From the NCBI RefSeq assembly GCF_004801375.1, contig NZ_SSNZ01000002.1:496001-560000 (forward strand): 64,000 nt of DNA. Reading direction: 5' to 3'. The stretch's first letter is position 1; every line of letters starts with the position of its first letter. Made by a program: the position numbers and the translations under genes. This stretch comes from Flavobacterium supellecticarium (GTDB lineage: Bacteria > Bacteroidota > Bacteroidia > Flavobacteriales > Flavobacteriaceae). The notes beneath the pieces were generated by a model. The model was not told the DNA's origin, searched no databases, and was given only the letters and a program-made list of their open reading frames with translations. Of this stretch, positions 17,125 through 25,700 are shown piece after piece.

Positions 17125-18195
17125 TTAGGCAATTCGTTCTAATTCTTTCATGGCGTCGACTAAAACCTGTACACTTTCCAATGGTAAAGCATTGTACATC
17201 GATGCCCGGTAACCGCCCACGGAACGGTGTCCGTTGAGTCCGGATATGCCGGCATTTTTCCATAAATTGTCGAAAAGGGCTGCATGGGCTTCGTTTTCGA
17301 GTAAAAAAGTTGCATTCATTTTCGAACGATCCTCTGTCGCTGCCGTTCCTTTAAACAACGGATTACGGTCGATTTCGTTATATAATAATGCGGCTTTGGC
17401 TTCGTTTACTTTTTCGATAGCCGGAATTCCGCCCAGATTTTGCAACCATTTCAGCGTTAGCAAAGAGGTGTAAACCGCAAAAACAGGCGGTGTATTGTAC
17501 ATACTCTCTTTGTCGATATGCTGTTGGTAGTTTAGGATATTGGGAATGGATCGTCCGGTTTTATTTAGCAAACCTTCCTTGATTACGACTAAGGTTGTTC
17601 CGGCAGGTCCCATATTTTTTTGCGCTCCGGCATAAATCAGATCAAATTTTGAAAAATCCAGCGTACGGGAAAAGATATCGGAACTCATGTCGCAAACCAG
17701 CGGAACATTCGTTTCCGGAAACTGACGCATTTGCGTACCGTATATCGTATTGTTGCTCGTACAGTGAAAATAATCAGCATCGGTCGGAATTTCGAACGAT
17801 TTCGGAATATGATTGTAATTTTCCGGTTTGGAGGAAGCGACGACTACAGTATCACCAAAAGCTTTGGCTTCTTTAATCGCGCCGCTCGCCCAGGTTCCGG
17901 TGTCGAGATAGGCTGCTTTGCCGTTTACGGTCATCAAGTTGTACGGAACGCGTAGGAATTCCATACTGGCGCCGCCTTGTAAAAATACGGCGTGATAGCC
18001 TTTTCCGCTAAGTCCTAAAAGATCGAGCGCCAACGCACGAGCTTCTTTCATTACGGCGACAAATTCTTTGCTGCGATGTGAAATTTCTAGTATGGATAAA
18101 CCGGTACCGTTAAAATCTAAAACGGCTTCGGAGGCTTGTTGAAATACTTCTTGTGGTAAAATGCAGGGACCTGCACTGAAATTGTGTTTTTTCAT
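17125..18195 (-). CDS. serC: Phosphoserine aminotransferase
   Basis: PLP enzyme that converts 3-phosphohydroxypyruvate and glutamate to O-phosphoserine. The 356-residue protein starts with HNFSAGPCILP, typical of SerC, and has the PLP-binding Lys in YAGAQKNMGPAG, plus HRSVGGYRASMYNA near the C-terminus. It sits 8 bases after a HAD phosphatase gene and 25 bases before serA, forming a serine synthesis operon. Confidence 0.97.
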   Translation of the reverse strand: MKKHNFSAGPCILPQEVFQQASEAVLDFNGTGLSILEISHRSKEFVAVMKEARALALDLLGLSGKGYHAVFLQGGASMEFLRVPYNLMTVNGKAAYLDTGTWASGAIKEAKAFGDTVVVASSKPENYNHIPKSFEIPTDADYFHCTSNNTIYGTQMRQFPETNVPLVCDMSSDIFSRTLDFSKFDLIYAGAQKNMGPAGTTLVVIKEGLLNKTGRSIPNILNYQQHIDKESMYNTPPVFAVYTSLLTLKWLQNLGGIPAIEKVNEAKAALLYNEIDRNPLFKGTAATEDRSKMNATFLLENEAHAALFDNLWKNAGISGLNGHRSVGGYRASMYNALPLESVQVLVDAMKELERIA

Positions 18196-18203
18196 TTATA
18201 GCA

Positions 18204-18605
18204 TTAATCTTTGAAAACCTGAATTACAACCTCTTTATCCACAAGATCGGTAAACTTACCGTTGTAGCGGGTTGCCTTAACTAAATGATTGTCGATCCAG
18301 TGGTAGTTGCCGCCACGCGGTTTACCCATCAGGATACTGTGATACCGGAAGCCGTGTTTCTGAAGCCATTGTTCGGTAACCTCACGGTGTGCTTCGGTTC
18401 GCGAGGTAAAAAAGCAAATTATATGACCTTCGTCATACCATTTGTTTATGGTTTCCAGCGCATCGGGAAAAGGAAGGCAGGTTGCCATTCGTTCCGGTTC
18501 CTCGTTTGGAATATCGTCGGTAATGGTACCGTCGATATCAATGAGGTAGTTTTTAATCCCGTCTTTTAAAACAGGACTAACATTGTCTTTGTGTTCTAGT
18601 TGCAT
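18204..18605 (-). CDS. Small HAD-superfamily phosphatase in the serine operon
   Basis: A 133-residue capless HAD protein. All four HAD motifs are visible: D23xD25 in LIDIDGTITDD, T67/S68 in FFTSRTE, K95 in MGKPRGGN and D105 in HWIDNH. Proteins like this are often annotated only as a hypothetical HAD hydrolase. It is 8 bases before serC and so in one transcript with serC and serA. This makes it a candidate for the missing phosphoserine phosphatase step, but a separate SerB elsewhere in the genome is quite possible; the substrate is unproven. Confidence 0.78.
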   Translation of the reverse strand: MQLEHKDNVSPVLKDGIKNYLIDIDGTITDDIPNEEPERMATCLPFPDALETINKWYDEGHIICFFTSRTEAHREVTEQWLQKHGFRYHSILMGKPRGGNYHWIDNHLVKATRYNGKFTDLVDKEVVIQVFKD

Positions 18606-18672
18606 TGAAGTGTGTTTAGGAGCGTAAATTTCCTAAAAAAAATGCTCTTAATCACAAAAACATTGCTAAAAG

Positions 18673-19731
18673 TTAGATCTTTATCAGAAAATCGATTGTA
18701 TCTACGTTATCTGCATAGTCCCAAAGCTTTGGTTTCTGGGTCTGGCCGAAAGAAATACTGTCGGAAATGATACCGTTCGAAACGATACATTGCAACTGAT
18801 CTTTGTCGGCTTCCAATCGGGATTTCAGGTTTTCGGCCGAATCGTAATATTCATAAAAAACAGATGAAATAGGCGAGGCGTAGCTGCTATCTTCCTTTAG
18901 TGTCATAAACTCGTTATCGAGCAATTCAAACCGACTCATCAAAAATACCGCTTTGTTATAATCGTAGTTATTCGCGTATTTTTCGTAGTGGATGATGTCG
19001 CCGTATTCGAACATGGCTTCAAAAAACAATTTAAAATCATATCCTTTGGGTAAAAAAAGTTTTGAGACGTTACGACATCCCAAACCAAAATAGCGGAAAA
19101 TATCTTCACCAAGGTTGATCAGGTCTTCTTTGGTTTCGTTCCCGTCTAGTACGGCTACGGAATTTCTGTTTTTACGGATGATATTCGGTTTGTCTTTAAA
19201 ATAATATTCAAAATAGCGTGCGGTATTATTGCTTCCGGTAGCGATTACAGCATCAAAATTTTCCAGTTTGCCTTCGGTAAACGTGATATAGGATTCCAGT
19301 TCCGGATTAACGGCAATCAGGTATTGCGCCAGAAACGGTAATAATTTCTGATCGTTGGATGACATTTTTACCACTACTTTATGACCGGATAGTACCACCG
19401 ATAAAAAATCGTGAAAGCCAACCAACGGGATATTTCCGGCCAGAATTAATCCTACAGTTTTGGGTTGGTTCTCCGGAAAATCATAACGGGATAACCATTG
19501 GTTTATATTGGCTTCGGTCAGGGCTTCGGCCCAGGATTGTACTGCAAAATAAACCTGTTCGGGTGTAAACCATCCGTTATGGGATTGCGACAGATTGATC
19601 AAGTCGATAAAAGCGTCATAAAAACGATCATTGTGTTTTACCGCCGGGTTGGGCGTGTTGCCGTTTGCGGTGAATTGGCTTAAAAAGGTGCCTAATTCAA
19701 TAAAACTTGCTTTTTTATCGCTTTGTCTCAT
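18673..19731 (-). CDS. LuxC-like acyl-CoA reductase
   Basis: A 352-residue aldehyde-dehydrogenase-superfamily protein. The dinucleotide-binding region (VGLILAGNIPLVGFHDFLSV, KMSSNDQKLLPFLA) and the likely catalytic Cys in YFGLGCRNVSKLFLPKGYD match LuxC-type acyl-CoA reductases, which form fatty aldehydes from activated acyl groups. The real substrate in these bacteria is not established. It is divergent from a ferredoxin gene, a possible electron partner or just a neighbour, and precedes the HAD-serC-serA genes. Confidence 0.85.
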   Translation of the reverse strand: MRQSDKKASFIELGTFLSQFTANGNTPNPAVKHNDRFYDAFIDLINLSQSHNGWFTPEQVYFAVQSWAEALTEANINQWLSRYDFPENQPKTVGLILAGNIPLVGFHDFLSVVLSGHKVVVKMSSNDQKLLPFLAQYLIAVNPELESYITFTEGKLENFDAVIATGSNNTARYFEYYFKDKPNIIRKNRNSVAVLDGNETKEDLINLGEDIFRYFGLGCRNVSKLFLPKGYDFKLFFEAMFEYGDIIHYEKYANNYDYNKAVFLMSRFELLDNEFMTLKEDSSYASPISSVFYEYYDSAENLKSRLEADKDQLQCIVSNGIISDSISFGQTQKPKLWDYADNVDTIDFLIKI

Positions 19732-19737
19732 GTCTGA

Positions 19738-19769
19738 TTTGTTTATGAATGGTTTTGATTGTAATTTTG
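19738..19769 (+). promoter_or_regulatory. Promoter of the ferredoxin gene
   Basis: TTTG at 19738-19741, a 20-base spacer and TAATTTTG at 19762-19769 match the Bacteroidota -33/-7 consensus (TTTG, TAnnTTTG) 23 bases before the start codon. Confidence 0.7.
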
Positions 19770-19791
19770 TGCAAAAATAATAAAATTAGCT

Positions 19792-20142
19792 ATGGCAATC
19801 ATTATAACAGACGAATGTATCAATTGCGGGGCTTGCGAACCGGAGTGCCCGAATACTGCGATCTATGAAGGAGCCGACGATTGGCGCTATAAAGATGGTA
19901 CAAAACTAACCGGTAAAATTGTACTTCCGGACGGAACGGAAATAGATGCGGAAGCGGCACAAACGCCTATTTCGGATGATATTTATTATATCGTTCCCGG
20001 AAAATGTACTGAATGTAAAGGGTTTCACGAAGAACCACAATGTGCAGCGGTTTGTCCGGTTGATTGTTGTGTTCCGGACGATAACCACGTGGAAAGCGAA
20101 GAAGTACTTTTACAACGACAGTCGTTTTTACACAACGAATAA
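19792..20142 (+). CDS. 4Fe-4S dicluster ferredoxin
   Basis: A 116-residue electron carrier. The two cluster motifs are [12 protein letters not shown] near the N-terminus and [22 protein letters not shown] near residues 73-94, where the second is spaced in the manner of FdxA-type ferredoxins with an insertion. The N-terminal [13 protein letters not shown] is typical of this family in Bacteroidota. It has its own promoter and a strong terminator, so is monocistronic. Confidence 0.95.
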   Translation: MAIIITDECINCGACEPECPNTAIYEGADDWRYKDGTKLTGKIVLPDGTEIDAEAAQTPISDDIYYIVPGKCTECKGFHEEPQCAAVCPVDCCVPDDNHVESEEVLLQRQSFLHNE

Positions 20143-20148
20143 AAATAC

Positions 20149-20185
20149 AAAACCCTCTGAATGTTCAGAGGGTTTTGCTTTTTTT
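20149..20185 (+). terminator. Terminator after the ferredoxin gene
   Basis: AAAACCCTCTGAA-TG-TTCAGAGGGTTTT, then GCTTTTTTTT: a 13-base-pair hairpin with a T run. The A-rich left flank lets it work for the convergent gene ending at 20194 as well. Confidence 0.92.
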
Positions 20186-20193
20186 TGAGAGTA

Positions 20194-20736
20194 TTAATTC
20201 CGAATGATTTCGGCTTTTTCAATAATCATAGTGTCTGTTTTCGGATCGTAGGTTTCCATGATCAGGTTTCCGTTTCCGTCAAAATATCCTGTTGAAATTT
20301 TATTTTTAGCTTTCATGATATAGTGGTTGGTCAGAGATGTTTCGCGAAGAATACCCAATTGTTTTTTAGTATCGGGATTCATGATAACATAACCTACTTT
20401 ATCCAGCATTACCTGATAACGCTGACCGTTATAAGTATAATATGCCGAACGGTCTACATCTACATAACGGGTTACTCCGTCTACAGTAACCTGAACTTTG
20501 GACATCACCTGAGTTGGTCCCAGTTTCATTTCTTTGTTTAACGATTTGGAATTGGCATCTTTTAGTTCAACGTCCTGAACTTTATCCAGCTCTTCCGTTT
20601 TTACAATTTTGCGCTCTCCGTCGGAATCTTTAACAGTACGAACTGTTGTTTTTACTTCCGATTGCACGTTGGTATTCTGAGCGTATAGGCACGCTGAGAA
20701 TGCTAGTAATATCAAACTTAAAATCGATTTTTTCAT
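20194..20736 (-). CDS. Secreted hypothetical protein, 180 residues
   Basis: Starting at MKKSILSLILLAFSACLYAQN the protein has a signal peptide that would be cut after CLYAQ or YA; the Cys inside is not in a good lipobox. The mature part is polar with beta-prone segments (VMSKVQVTVDGVTRYVDVDR, RYQVMLDKVGYVIMNPD). I do not recognise a family. The longer frame from 20769 adds eleven residues before the signal and is unlikely. It converges with the ferredoxin gene. Likely periplasmic. Confidence 0.7.
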   Translation of the reverse strand: MKKSILSLILLAFSACLYAQNTNVQSEVKTTVRTVKDSDGERKIVKTEELDKVQDVELKDANSKSLNKEMKLGPTQVMSKVQVTVDGVTRYVDVDRSAYYTYNGQRYQVMLDKVGYVIMNPDTKKQLGILRETSLTNHYIMKAKNKISTGYFDGNGNLIMETYDPKTDTMIIEKAEIIRN

Positions 20737-20864
20737 ATTATTTTTTATTTTAAGGTTACTATTTAACAAATATAAGCTATTGCGACCTAAAAATTAAACA
20801 AATTGTATTAAAATTTTTATAAAAATCTAAAAATTAGATGATCAAATGTTCAAAAGGAAATAGG

Positions 20865-20894
20865 TTGATTTTTAGGTAATAATCAATATATTTG
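20865..20894 (+). promoter_or_regulatory. Promoter of ychF
   Basis: TTG at 20865-20867, a 19-base spacer and TATATTTG at 20887-20894 fit the Bacteroidota promoter consensus; the start codon is 22 bases further on. Confidence 0.68.
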
Positions 20895-20916
20895 CAGACT
20901 TTTTAAAACGCACATT

Positions 20917-22011
20917 ATGAAAGCCGGAATTGTAGGATTACCAAATGTAGGAAAATCAACCTTGTTCAATTGTTTGTCAAATGCCAAAGCGCAAAGTGCT
21001 AACTTTCCGTTTTGTACGATCGAACCTAATATCGGAGTGGTAAACGTACCGGATCCGCGATTGGAAAAGCTGGAAGAACTGGTACAACCGGAGCGCGTAC
21101 AACCGGCTACTGTGGATATCGTGGATATCGCCGGTCTGGTAAAAGGAGCGAGTAAAGGGGAAGGGTTGGGGAACCAGTTCTTAGGAAATATTCGCGAGTG
21201 TAATGCGATTATTCACGTATTGCGTTGTTTTGATAATGATAACATTGTGCACGTAGACGGAAGTGTAAATCCGATCCGCGATAAAGAAACAATCGATATC
21301 GAATTACAGTTAAAAGATCTTGAAACCGTTGAAAAAAGACTTGAAAAAGTAAAAAAGGCGGCTAAAACAGGAAATAAAGAAGCACAGGTGGAAGAAGGAT
21401 TGCTAAACCGCATCCGTGAAGCCTTATTGGCGGCGAAATCAGCGCGTACCGTAGTACCGCAAACAAATGACGAAGAGGTTTTGATGGAAGGTTTCCAATT
21501 GATCACGGCCAAACCGGTATTGTATGTCTGTAATGTTGACGAAGGTGCTGCGGCAACCGGAAATGCCTATGTGGATCAGGTTCGCGAACTGGTAAAAGAT
21601 GAAAACGCTGAGGTAATCGTTTTGGCGGTTGGAACCGAAGCCGATATTACCGAGTTGGAGACGTATGAAGAGCGTAAAATGTTCCTGGAAGATTTAGGCT
21701 TAAAAGAACCGGGATCGTCTGTGTTAATTCGTGCGGCCTATAAATTACTAAACCAACAGACGTATTTTACGGCGGGTGTAAAAGAAGTACGTGCGTGGAC
21801 GATCAATATTGGAGACACGGCGCCAAAAGCAGCCGGTGTAATCCATACGGATTTCGAAAAAGGATTTATCCGTGCCGAAGTAATCGCGTATGACGATTAT
21901 GTGAATTTCGGATCGGAAGCCAAAGTAAAAGAAGCGGGAAAACTACGTGTTGAAGGAAAAGAGTATATCGTAAAAGATGGGGATGTAATGCACTTCCGTT
22001 TTAACGTATAA
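20917..22011 (+). CDS. ychF: Redox-regulated ATPase YchF (Obg family)
   Basis: A 364-residue P-loop protein. GLPNVGKSTLFNCL is the G1 motif, DIAGLVKGASKGEGLGNQFL is the G3/switch region, NVDE stands at the altered G4 position that gives YchF its preference for ATP, and the C-terminal TGS domain includes RAWTINIGDTAPKAAGVIH and the terminal MHFRFNV. It binds ribosomes and is linked to stress responses. Its own promoter and terminator make it a single-gene unit. Confidence 0.97.
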   Translation: MKAGIVGLPNVGKSTLFNCLSNAKAQSANFPFCTIEPNIGVVNVPDPRLEKLEELVQPERVQPATVDIVDIAGLVKGASKGEGLGNQFLGNIRECNAIIHVLRCFDNDNIVHVDGSVNPIRDKETIDIELQLKDLETVEKRLEKVKKAAKTGNKEAQVEEGLLNRIREALLAAKSARTVVPQTNDEEVLMEGFQLITAKPVLYVCNVDEGAAATGNAYVDQVRELVKDENAEVIVLAVGTEADITELETYEERKMFLEDLGLKEPGSSVLIRAAYKLLNQQTYFTAGVKEVRAWTINIGDTAPKAAGVIHTDFEKGFIRAEVIAYDDYVNFGSEAKVKEAGKLRVEGKEYIVKDGDVMHFRFNV

Positions 22012-22038
22012 GTTTTTATTTCGATACTACTATAATAT

Positions 22039-22068
22039 AAAGGTGCTGTTTTTATAGCACCTTTTTTT
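22039..22068 (+). terminator. Terminator after ychF
   Basis: AAAGGTGCT, an 8-base loop, AGCACCTTT and a T run. Perfect nine-base-pair stem. Confidence 0.9.
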
Positions 22069-22122
22069 GTGGGCTTCTGACATTATTGTTACTTTTAGCT
22101 CTTATATAAAAAACGTGAACCT

Positions 22123-22650
22123 ATGAAAATAATTGCTTTCGGCGGGAGTAACAGCCATAGCTCCATTAATAAGAAATTAGCAACCTATGTCGCGCATTTA
22201 TTCGAAAATGCCGATATCGAAGTTTTGGATTTAAACGATTATGCCTTACCGGTTTTCAGTGTTGATCTGGAAAAGGAAATCGGACACCCAAAGCAGGCTG
22301 TGGATTTTTTGGAAAAAATAGGAAGTGCTCAGATTCTGGTGGTTTCTTTGGCTGAAAATAATGGGAATTATTCGGTTGCTTTTAAAAATATTTTCGACTG
22401 GTGTTCGCGGAAACACAAAGATGTTTTTCAGGGCAAACCTTTATTATTGATGGCAACATCACCCGGCGGAAGAGGTGGTGCCAGTGTTTTGGAAATTGCA
22501 AAAAACAGCCTGCCGCGATACGGTGCCAATATCATAGCAACGTTCTCATTGCCGAGTTTTTATGAAAATTTCGATGTAGATAAGGAGCAGATATCCAACA
22601 TTTTATATGATAACCAGATAAAAGATGTTGTAAAGGAATTCGCATTCTGA
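22123..22650 (+). CDS. NAD(P)H-dependent FMN reductase
   Basis: A 175-residue flavodoxin-like protein. The FMN phosphate loop is GGSNSHSSINKKLA, the second flavin loop is SLAENNGNYSVAFKNIFDW, and LLLMATSPGGRGG completes the pocket. This fits the NADPH-dependent FMN reductase/azoreductase-like family. Substrate unknown: flavins, quinones or chromate are all reported for the family. It is preceded by the ychF terminator and followed by a TIGR02117 gene. Confidence 0.9.
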   Translation: MKIIAFGGSNSHSSINKKLATYVAHLFENADIEVLDLNDYALPVFSVDLEKEIGHPKQAVDFLEKIGSAQILVVSLAENNGNYSVAFKNIFDWCSRKHKDVFQGKPLLLMATSPGGRGGASVLEIAKNSLPRYGANIIATFSLPSFYENFDVDKEQISNILYDNQIKDVVKEFAF

Positions 22651-22701
22651 TAAAAGCGGCCTGTAATTTGAAGAGGTTTTTAAAACGTAATTGCGAACCC
22701 T

Positions 22702-23394
22702 ATGAAAATCGTTAAAAAAAGTCTTCGAATTGTATTCCGATTCCTGCTTGGAATCATTGCTTTTGTAATCGTGTATGTGGTCGCGGTACTACTGTTATCG
22801 CGCATTCCGGTTAATTCGGATTTACAACACGATCAAGCCGAAATTCCGGTGTATATCATAACGAATGGCGTGCATACGGACATTGTTGTTCCGGCTAAAA
22901 ATGCCATTGTCGACTGGACACGGGAAATTCGTTTTGAGCATACCCGATCGCAAGACAGTATCGCGAATTATATCGCCTTTGGATGGGGTGATAAAAGTTT
23001 TTATCTCGATACGCCCGAATGGTCGGATTTAAAAGCAAGTACGGCTTTTAAGGCGGTTTCCGGACTCGGATCGTCGGCGATGCATACTACTTTTTACAGA
23101 AAAATAAAGGAAGGAAACGATTGTCGTAAATTGCTGCTTACACAAGCGGAATACCAACAATTAACCGCTTATATAGTTCAAAGTTTTAAGCGAAATTCCG
23201 ACGGGAAATTACAATGGATAACAGGGTATAGTTATGGTAAAAACGATGCTTTTTACGAAGCAAAAGGTGCTTATAATCTGTTTTATACCTGTAATACCTG
23301 GGCGAATAACGCGTTAAAAGCCGGACAGCAGAAAGCTTGTTTATGGACGGTTTACGACAAAGGAATTTTTTACCATTACGAAAAAGAAAAATAA
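22702..23394 (+). CDS. TIGR02117 family protein (DUF2459)
   Basis: A 230-residue protein with one N-terminal membrane helix (about residues 12-34) and a periplasmic domain. VYIITNGVHTDIVVPA, AFGWGDKSFYLDTPEW and the later NLFYTCNTWANNALK with a Cys resemble the DUF2459/TIGR02117 family, whose Cys and His pattern suggests a papain-like fold, although no activity is established. Its stop shares a base with the next gene's start (TAATG), so they are cotranslated. Confidence 0.85.
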   Translation: MKIVKKSLRIVFRFLLGIIAFVIVYVVAVLLLSRIPVNSDLQHDQAEIPVYIITNGVHTDIVVPAKNAIVDWTREIRFEHTRSQDSIANYIAFGWGDKSFYLDTPEWSDLKASTAFKAVSGLGSSAMHTTFYRKIKEGNDCRKLLLTQAEYQQLTAYIVQSFKRNSDGKLQWITGYSYGKNDAFYEAKGAYNLFYTCNTWANNALKAGQQKACLWTVYDKGIFYHYEKEK

Positions 23395-23699
23395 TGAAAT
23401 TAAAGAAAAATACACTCTACCTGCTTTTACTTTTTTTTGCCAGTTTTTTGGCCTATTTTATCGGAAAAGACTTCCAGTACGATCCGCAGTTAAAAGTAGT
23501 TTTTACGGTGATGAAATATCTCGCGGCGGCCTTATTGTTTGTCTCGGTTTTTGCCTCGGTGTCAACTACTCGGGAAATGATTTCGGCAACCGAATTACAA
23601 CCAAAGGCGTTATGGATTATTCTGGCATTACTACCGATTTTATTTTGCATCGCCATTTTTATACTGTCACTAACGGTATATAAACTTCAATTATTTTGA
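23394..23699 (+). CDS. Small hypothetical membrane protein
   Basis: A 101-residue protein starting at MKLKKNTLYLL, with three hydrophobic segments at about residues 7-22, 35-55 and 72-97. No recognised family. The start overlaps the stop of the TIGR02117 gene by one base. The longer frame from 23337 lies inside that gene and is not credible. Confidence 0.65.
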   Translation: MKLKKNTLYLLLLFFASFLAYFIGKDFQYDPQLKVVFTVMKYLAAALLFVSVFASVSTTREMISATELQPKALWIILALLPILFCIAIFILSLTVYKLQLF

Positions 23700-23806
23700 T
23701 CATCAGATAATCAAAAAGTTACCGAAATCGTTTGATAACTTTATCCGGGCGTACTTTCATTTTTTCGGTAGAAATGTTATATTAGCAGAAAATCCGAAAT
23801 TTCTTT

Positions 23807-25663
23807 ATGCTAGAGCAAAATCAGTACACCGAAGACAACATACGTTCACTCGATTGGAAAGAACATATCCGTATGCGTCCCGGAATGTATATCGGGAAAC
23901 TTGGAGACGGATCTTCGCCGGACGACGGTATTTACATCCTTCTGAAAGAAGTCCTGGATAACTGTATCGACGAGTTTGTAATGGGCGCCGGAAAAACCAT
24001 TGAAGTCACGGTAAAAGACAAAATGGTGACCGTTCGCGATTACGGACGTGGAATCCCGTTGGGAAAAGTGATCGATGTGGTTTCCAAAATGAATACAGGA
24101 GGAAAGTACGACTCCAAAGCATTTAAAAAATCGGTCGGATTAAACGGGGTGGGAACCAAGGCGGTTAATGCCTTGTCGACCTATTTCCGTGTGGAATCCG
24201 TTCGGGACAACCAGCAAAAGGCCGCCGAATTCTCGGCCGGTAACCTGACATTGGAAGAAGAGGTTGTGGAAACAACAAAACGTAAAGGAACCAAAGTTAG
24301 CTTTGTAGCCGACGAAACCATTTTTAAGCATTACAAATACCGTAACGAGTATATTGTAAAAATGCTTAAAAACTATTGCTATCTGAATACCGGACTTACG
24401 ATCGTATACAATGGCGAAAAGTTTTATTCCGATAACGGATTAAAAGATTTGTTGGAGGAAAACATCTCCGAAGAAGACATGATCTATCCGATTATCCATC
24501 TCAAAGGAGAGGATATCGAAGTCGCCATAACCCATAGCAAAACACAATATTCAGAAGAATACTATTCATTCGTAAACGGACAAAATACCACGCAGGGAGG
24601 AACCCATTTAGGGGCTTTCCGGGAAGCGATTGTCCGCACGATAAAAGAATTTTACAATAAAAACTTTGAGGCATCCGATGTTCGGAAATCCATTGTTTCG
24701 GCGATTTCGGTAAAAGTAGAGGAACCGGTTTTCGAATCGCAGACCAAAACCAAACTGGGATCGACTGATATGGGACCGGATATGCCGACGGTACGAACCT
24801 ATGTAAACGATTTTGTAAAAACCAAACTCGATAATTTCCTACATAAAAATCCGGAAATTGCCGATGCGTTACTCCGCAAAATTTTACAGGCCGAACGCGA
24901 ACGGAAAGAACTGTCCGGTATCCGGAAACTGGCCAAAGAAAGAGCTAAAAAAGCGAGTTTACACAACCGGAAGCTACGCGATTGTCGGGTGCATTTAACC
25001 GATATCAAAAACCCGCGTTACCTCGAAAGCACACTGTTTATCACCGAGGGAGACTCGGCTTCCGGGTCGATCACCAAATCCAGAGATGTCAATACGCAGG
25101 CCGTGTTCAGTTTACGGGGAAAACCGTTAAACTCCTACGGTATGACGAAAAAGATCGTATACGAAAACGAAGAGTTTAACCTGTTGCAGGCTGCTTTAAA
25201 CATTGAGGAAGATATGGGCGATCTGCGTTACAACAATATTGTAATCGCAACCGATGCCGATGTCGACGGAATGCACATCCGTTTATTATTAATCACATTC
25301 TTTTTGCAATTTTTCCCGGAACTGATCAAAGAAGGGCATTTATACATATTGCAAACGCCGTTATTCCGGGTGCGAAACAAAAAAGAGACGATCTATTGTT
25401 ACAGCGAGGAGGAACGGGTAGCAGCCATAGAAAAACTAAAACCAAAACCCGAAATAACCCGATTCAAAGGATTAGGAGAGATTTCGCCGGACGAGTTTAA
25501 ATATTTTATCGGAGAAGACATTCGTCTGGATCCGGTAATGTTGGATAAAGCAACCTCGATCGAGCGTTTACTCGAATTCTATATGGGAAAAAATACACCC
25601 GACCGTCAGGAGTTTATCATCAAAAACCTGAAAGTGGAATTGGATGTAGTAGCAGATAAATAA
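23807..25663 (+). CDS. parE: DNA topoisomerase IV subunit B
   Basis: ATPase subunit of a type IIA topoisomerase that unlinks daughter chromosomes. The GHKL ATP site shows in [24 protein letters not shown] and [14 protein letters not shown]; the TOPRIM part in TEGDSASGS and [12 protein letters not shown]; the C-terminal end in [14 protein letters not shown]. At 618 residues it lacks the long insert of some gyrases. It lies 37 bases before the A subunit, which in Bacteroidota favours topoisomerase IV over gyrase, whose subunits are usually encoded apart. Confidence 0.93.
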   Translation: MLEQNQYTEDNIRSLDWKEHIRMRPGMYIGKLGDGSSPDDGIYILLKEVLDNCIDEFVMGAGKTIEVTVKDKMVTVRDYGRGIPLGKVIDVVSKMNTGGKYDSKAFKKSVGLNGVGTKAVNALSTYFRVESVRDNQQKAAEFSAGNLTLEEEVVETTKRKGTKVSFVADETIFKHYKYRNEYIVKMLKNYCYLNTGLTIVYNGEKFYSDNGLKDLLEENISEEDMIYPIIHLKGEDIEVAITHSKTQYSEEYYSFVNGQNTTQGGTHLGAFREAIVRTIKEFYNKNFEASDVRKSIVSAISVKVEEPVFESQTKTKLGSTDMGPDMPTVRTYVNDFVKTKLDNFLHKNPEIADALLRKILQAERERKELSGIRKLAKERAKKASLHNRKLRDCRVHLTDIKNPRYLESTLFITEGDSASGSITKSRDVNTQAVFSLRGKPLNSYGMTKKIVYENEEFNLLQAALNIEEDMGDLRYNNIVIATDADVDGMHIRLLLITFFLQFFPELIKEGHLYILQTPLFRVRNKKETIYCYSEEERVAAIEKLKPKPEITRFKGLGEISPDEFKYFIGEDIRLDPVMLDKATSIERLLEFYMGKNTPDRQEFIIKNLKVELDVVADK

Positions 25664-25700
25664 AGTGAATTTCAAATTTCAATTGCTGAAAAGAAAATAA

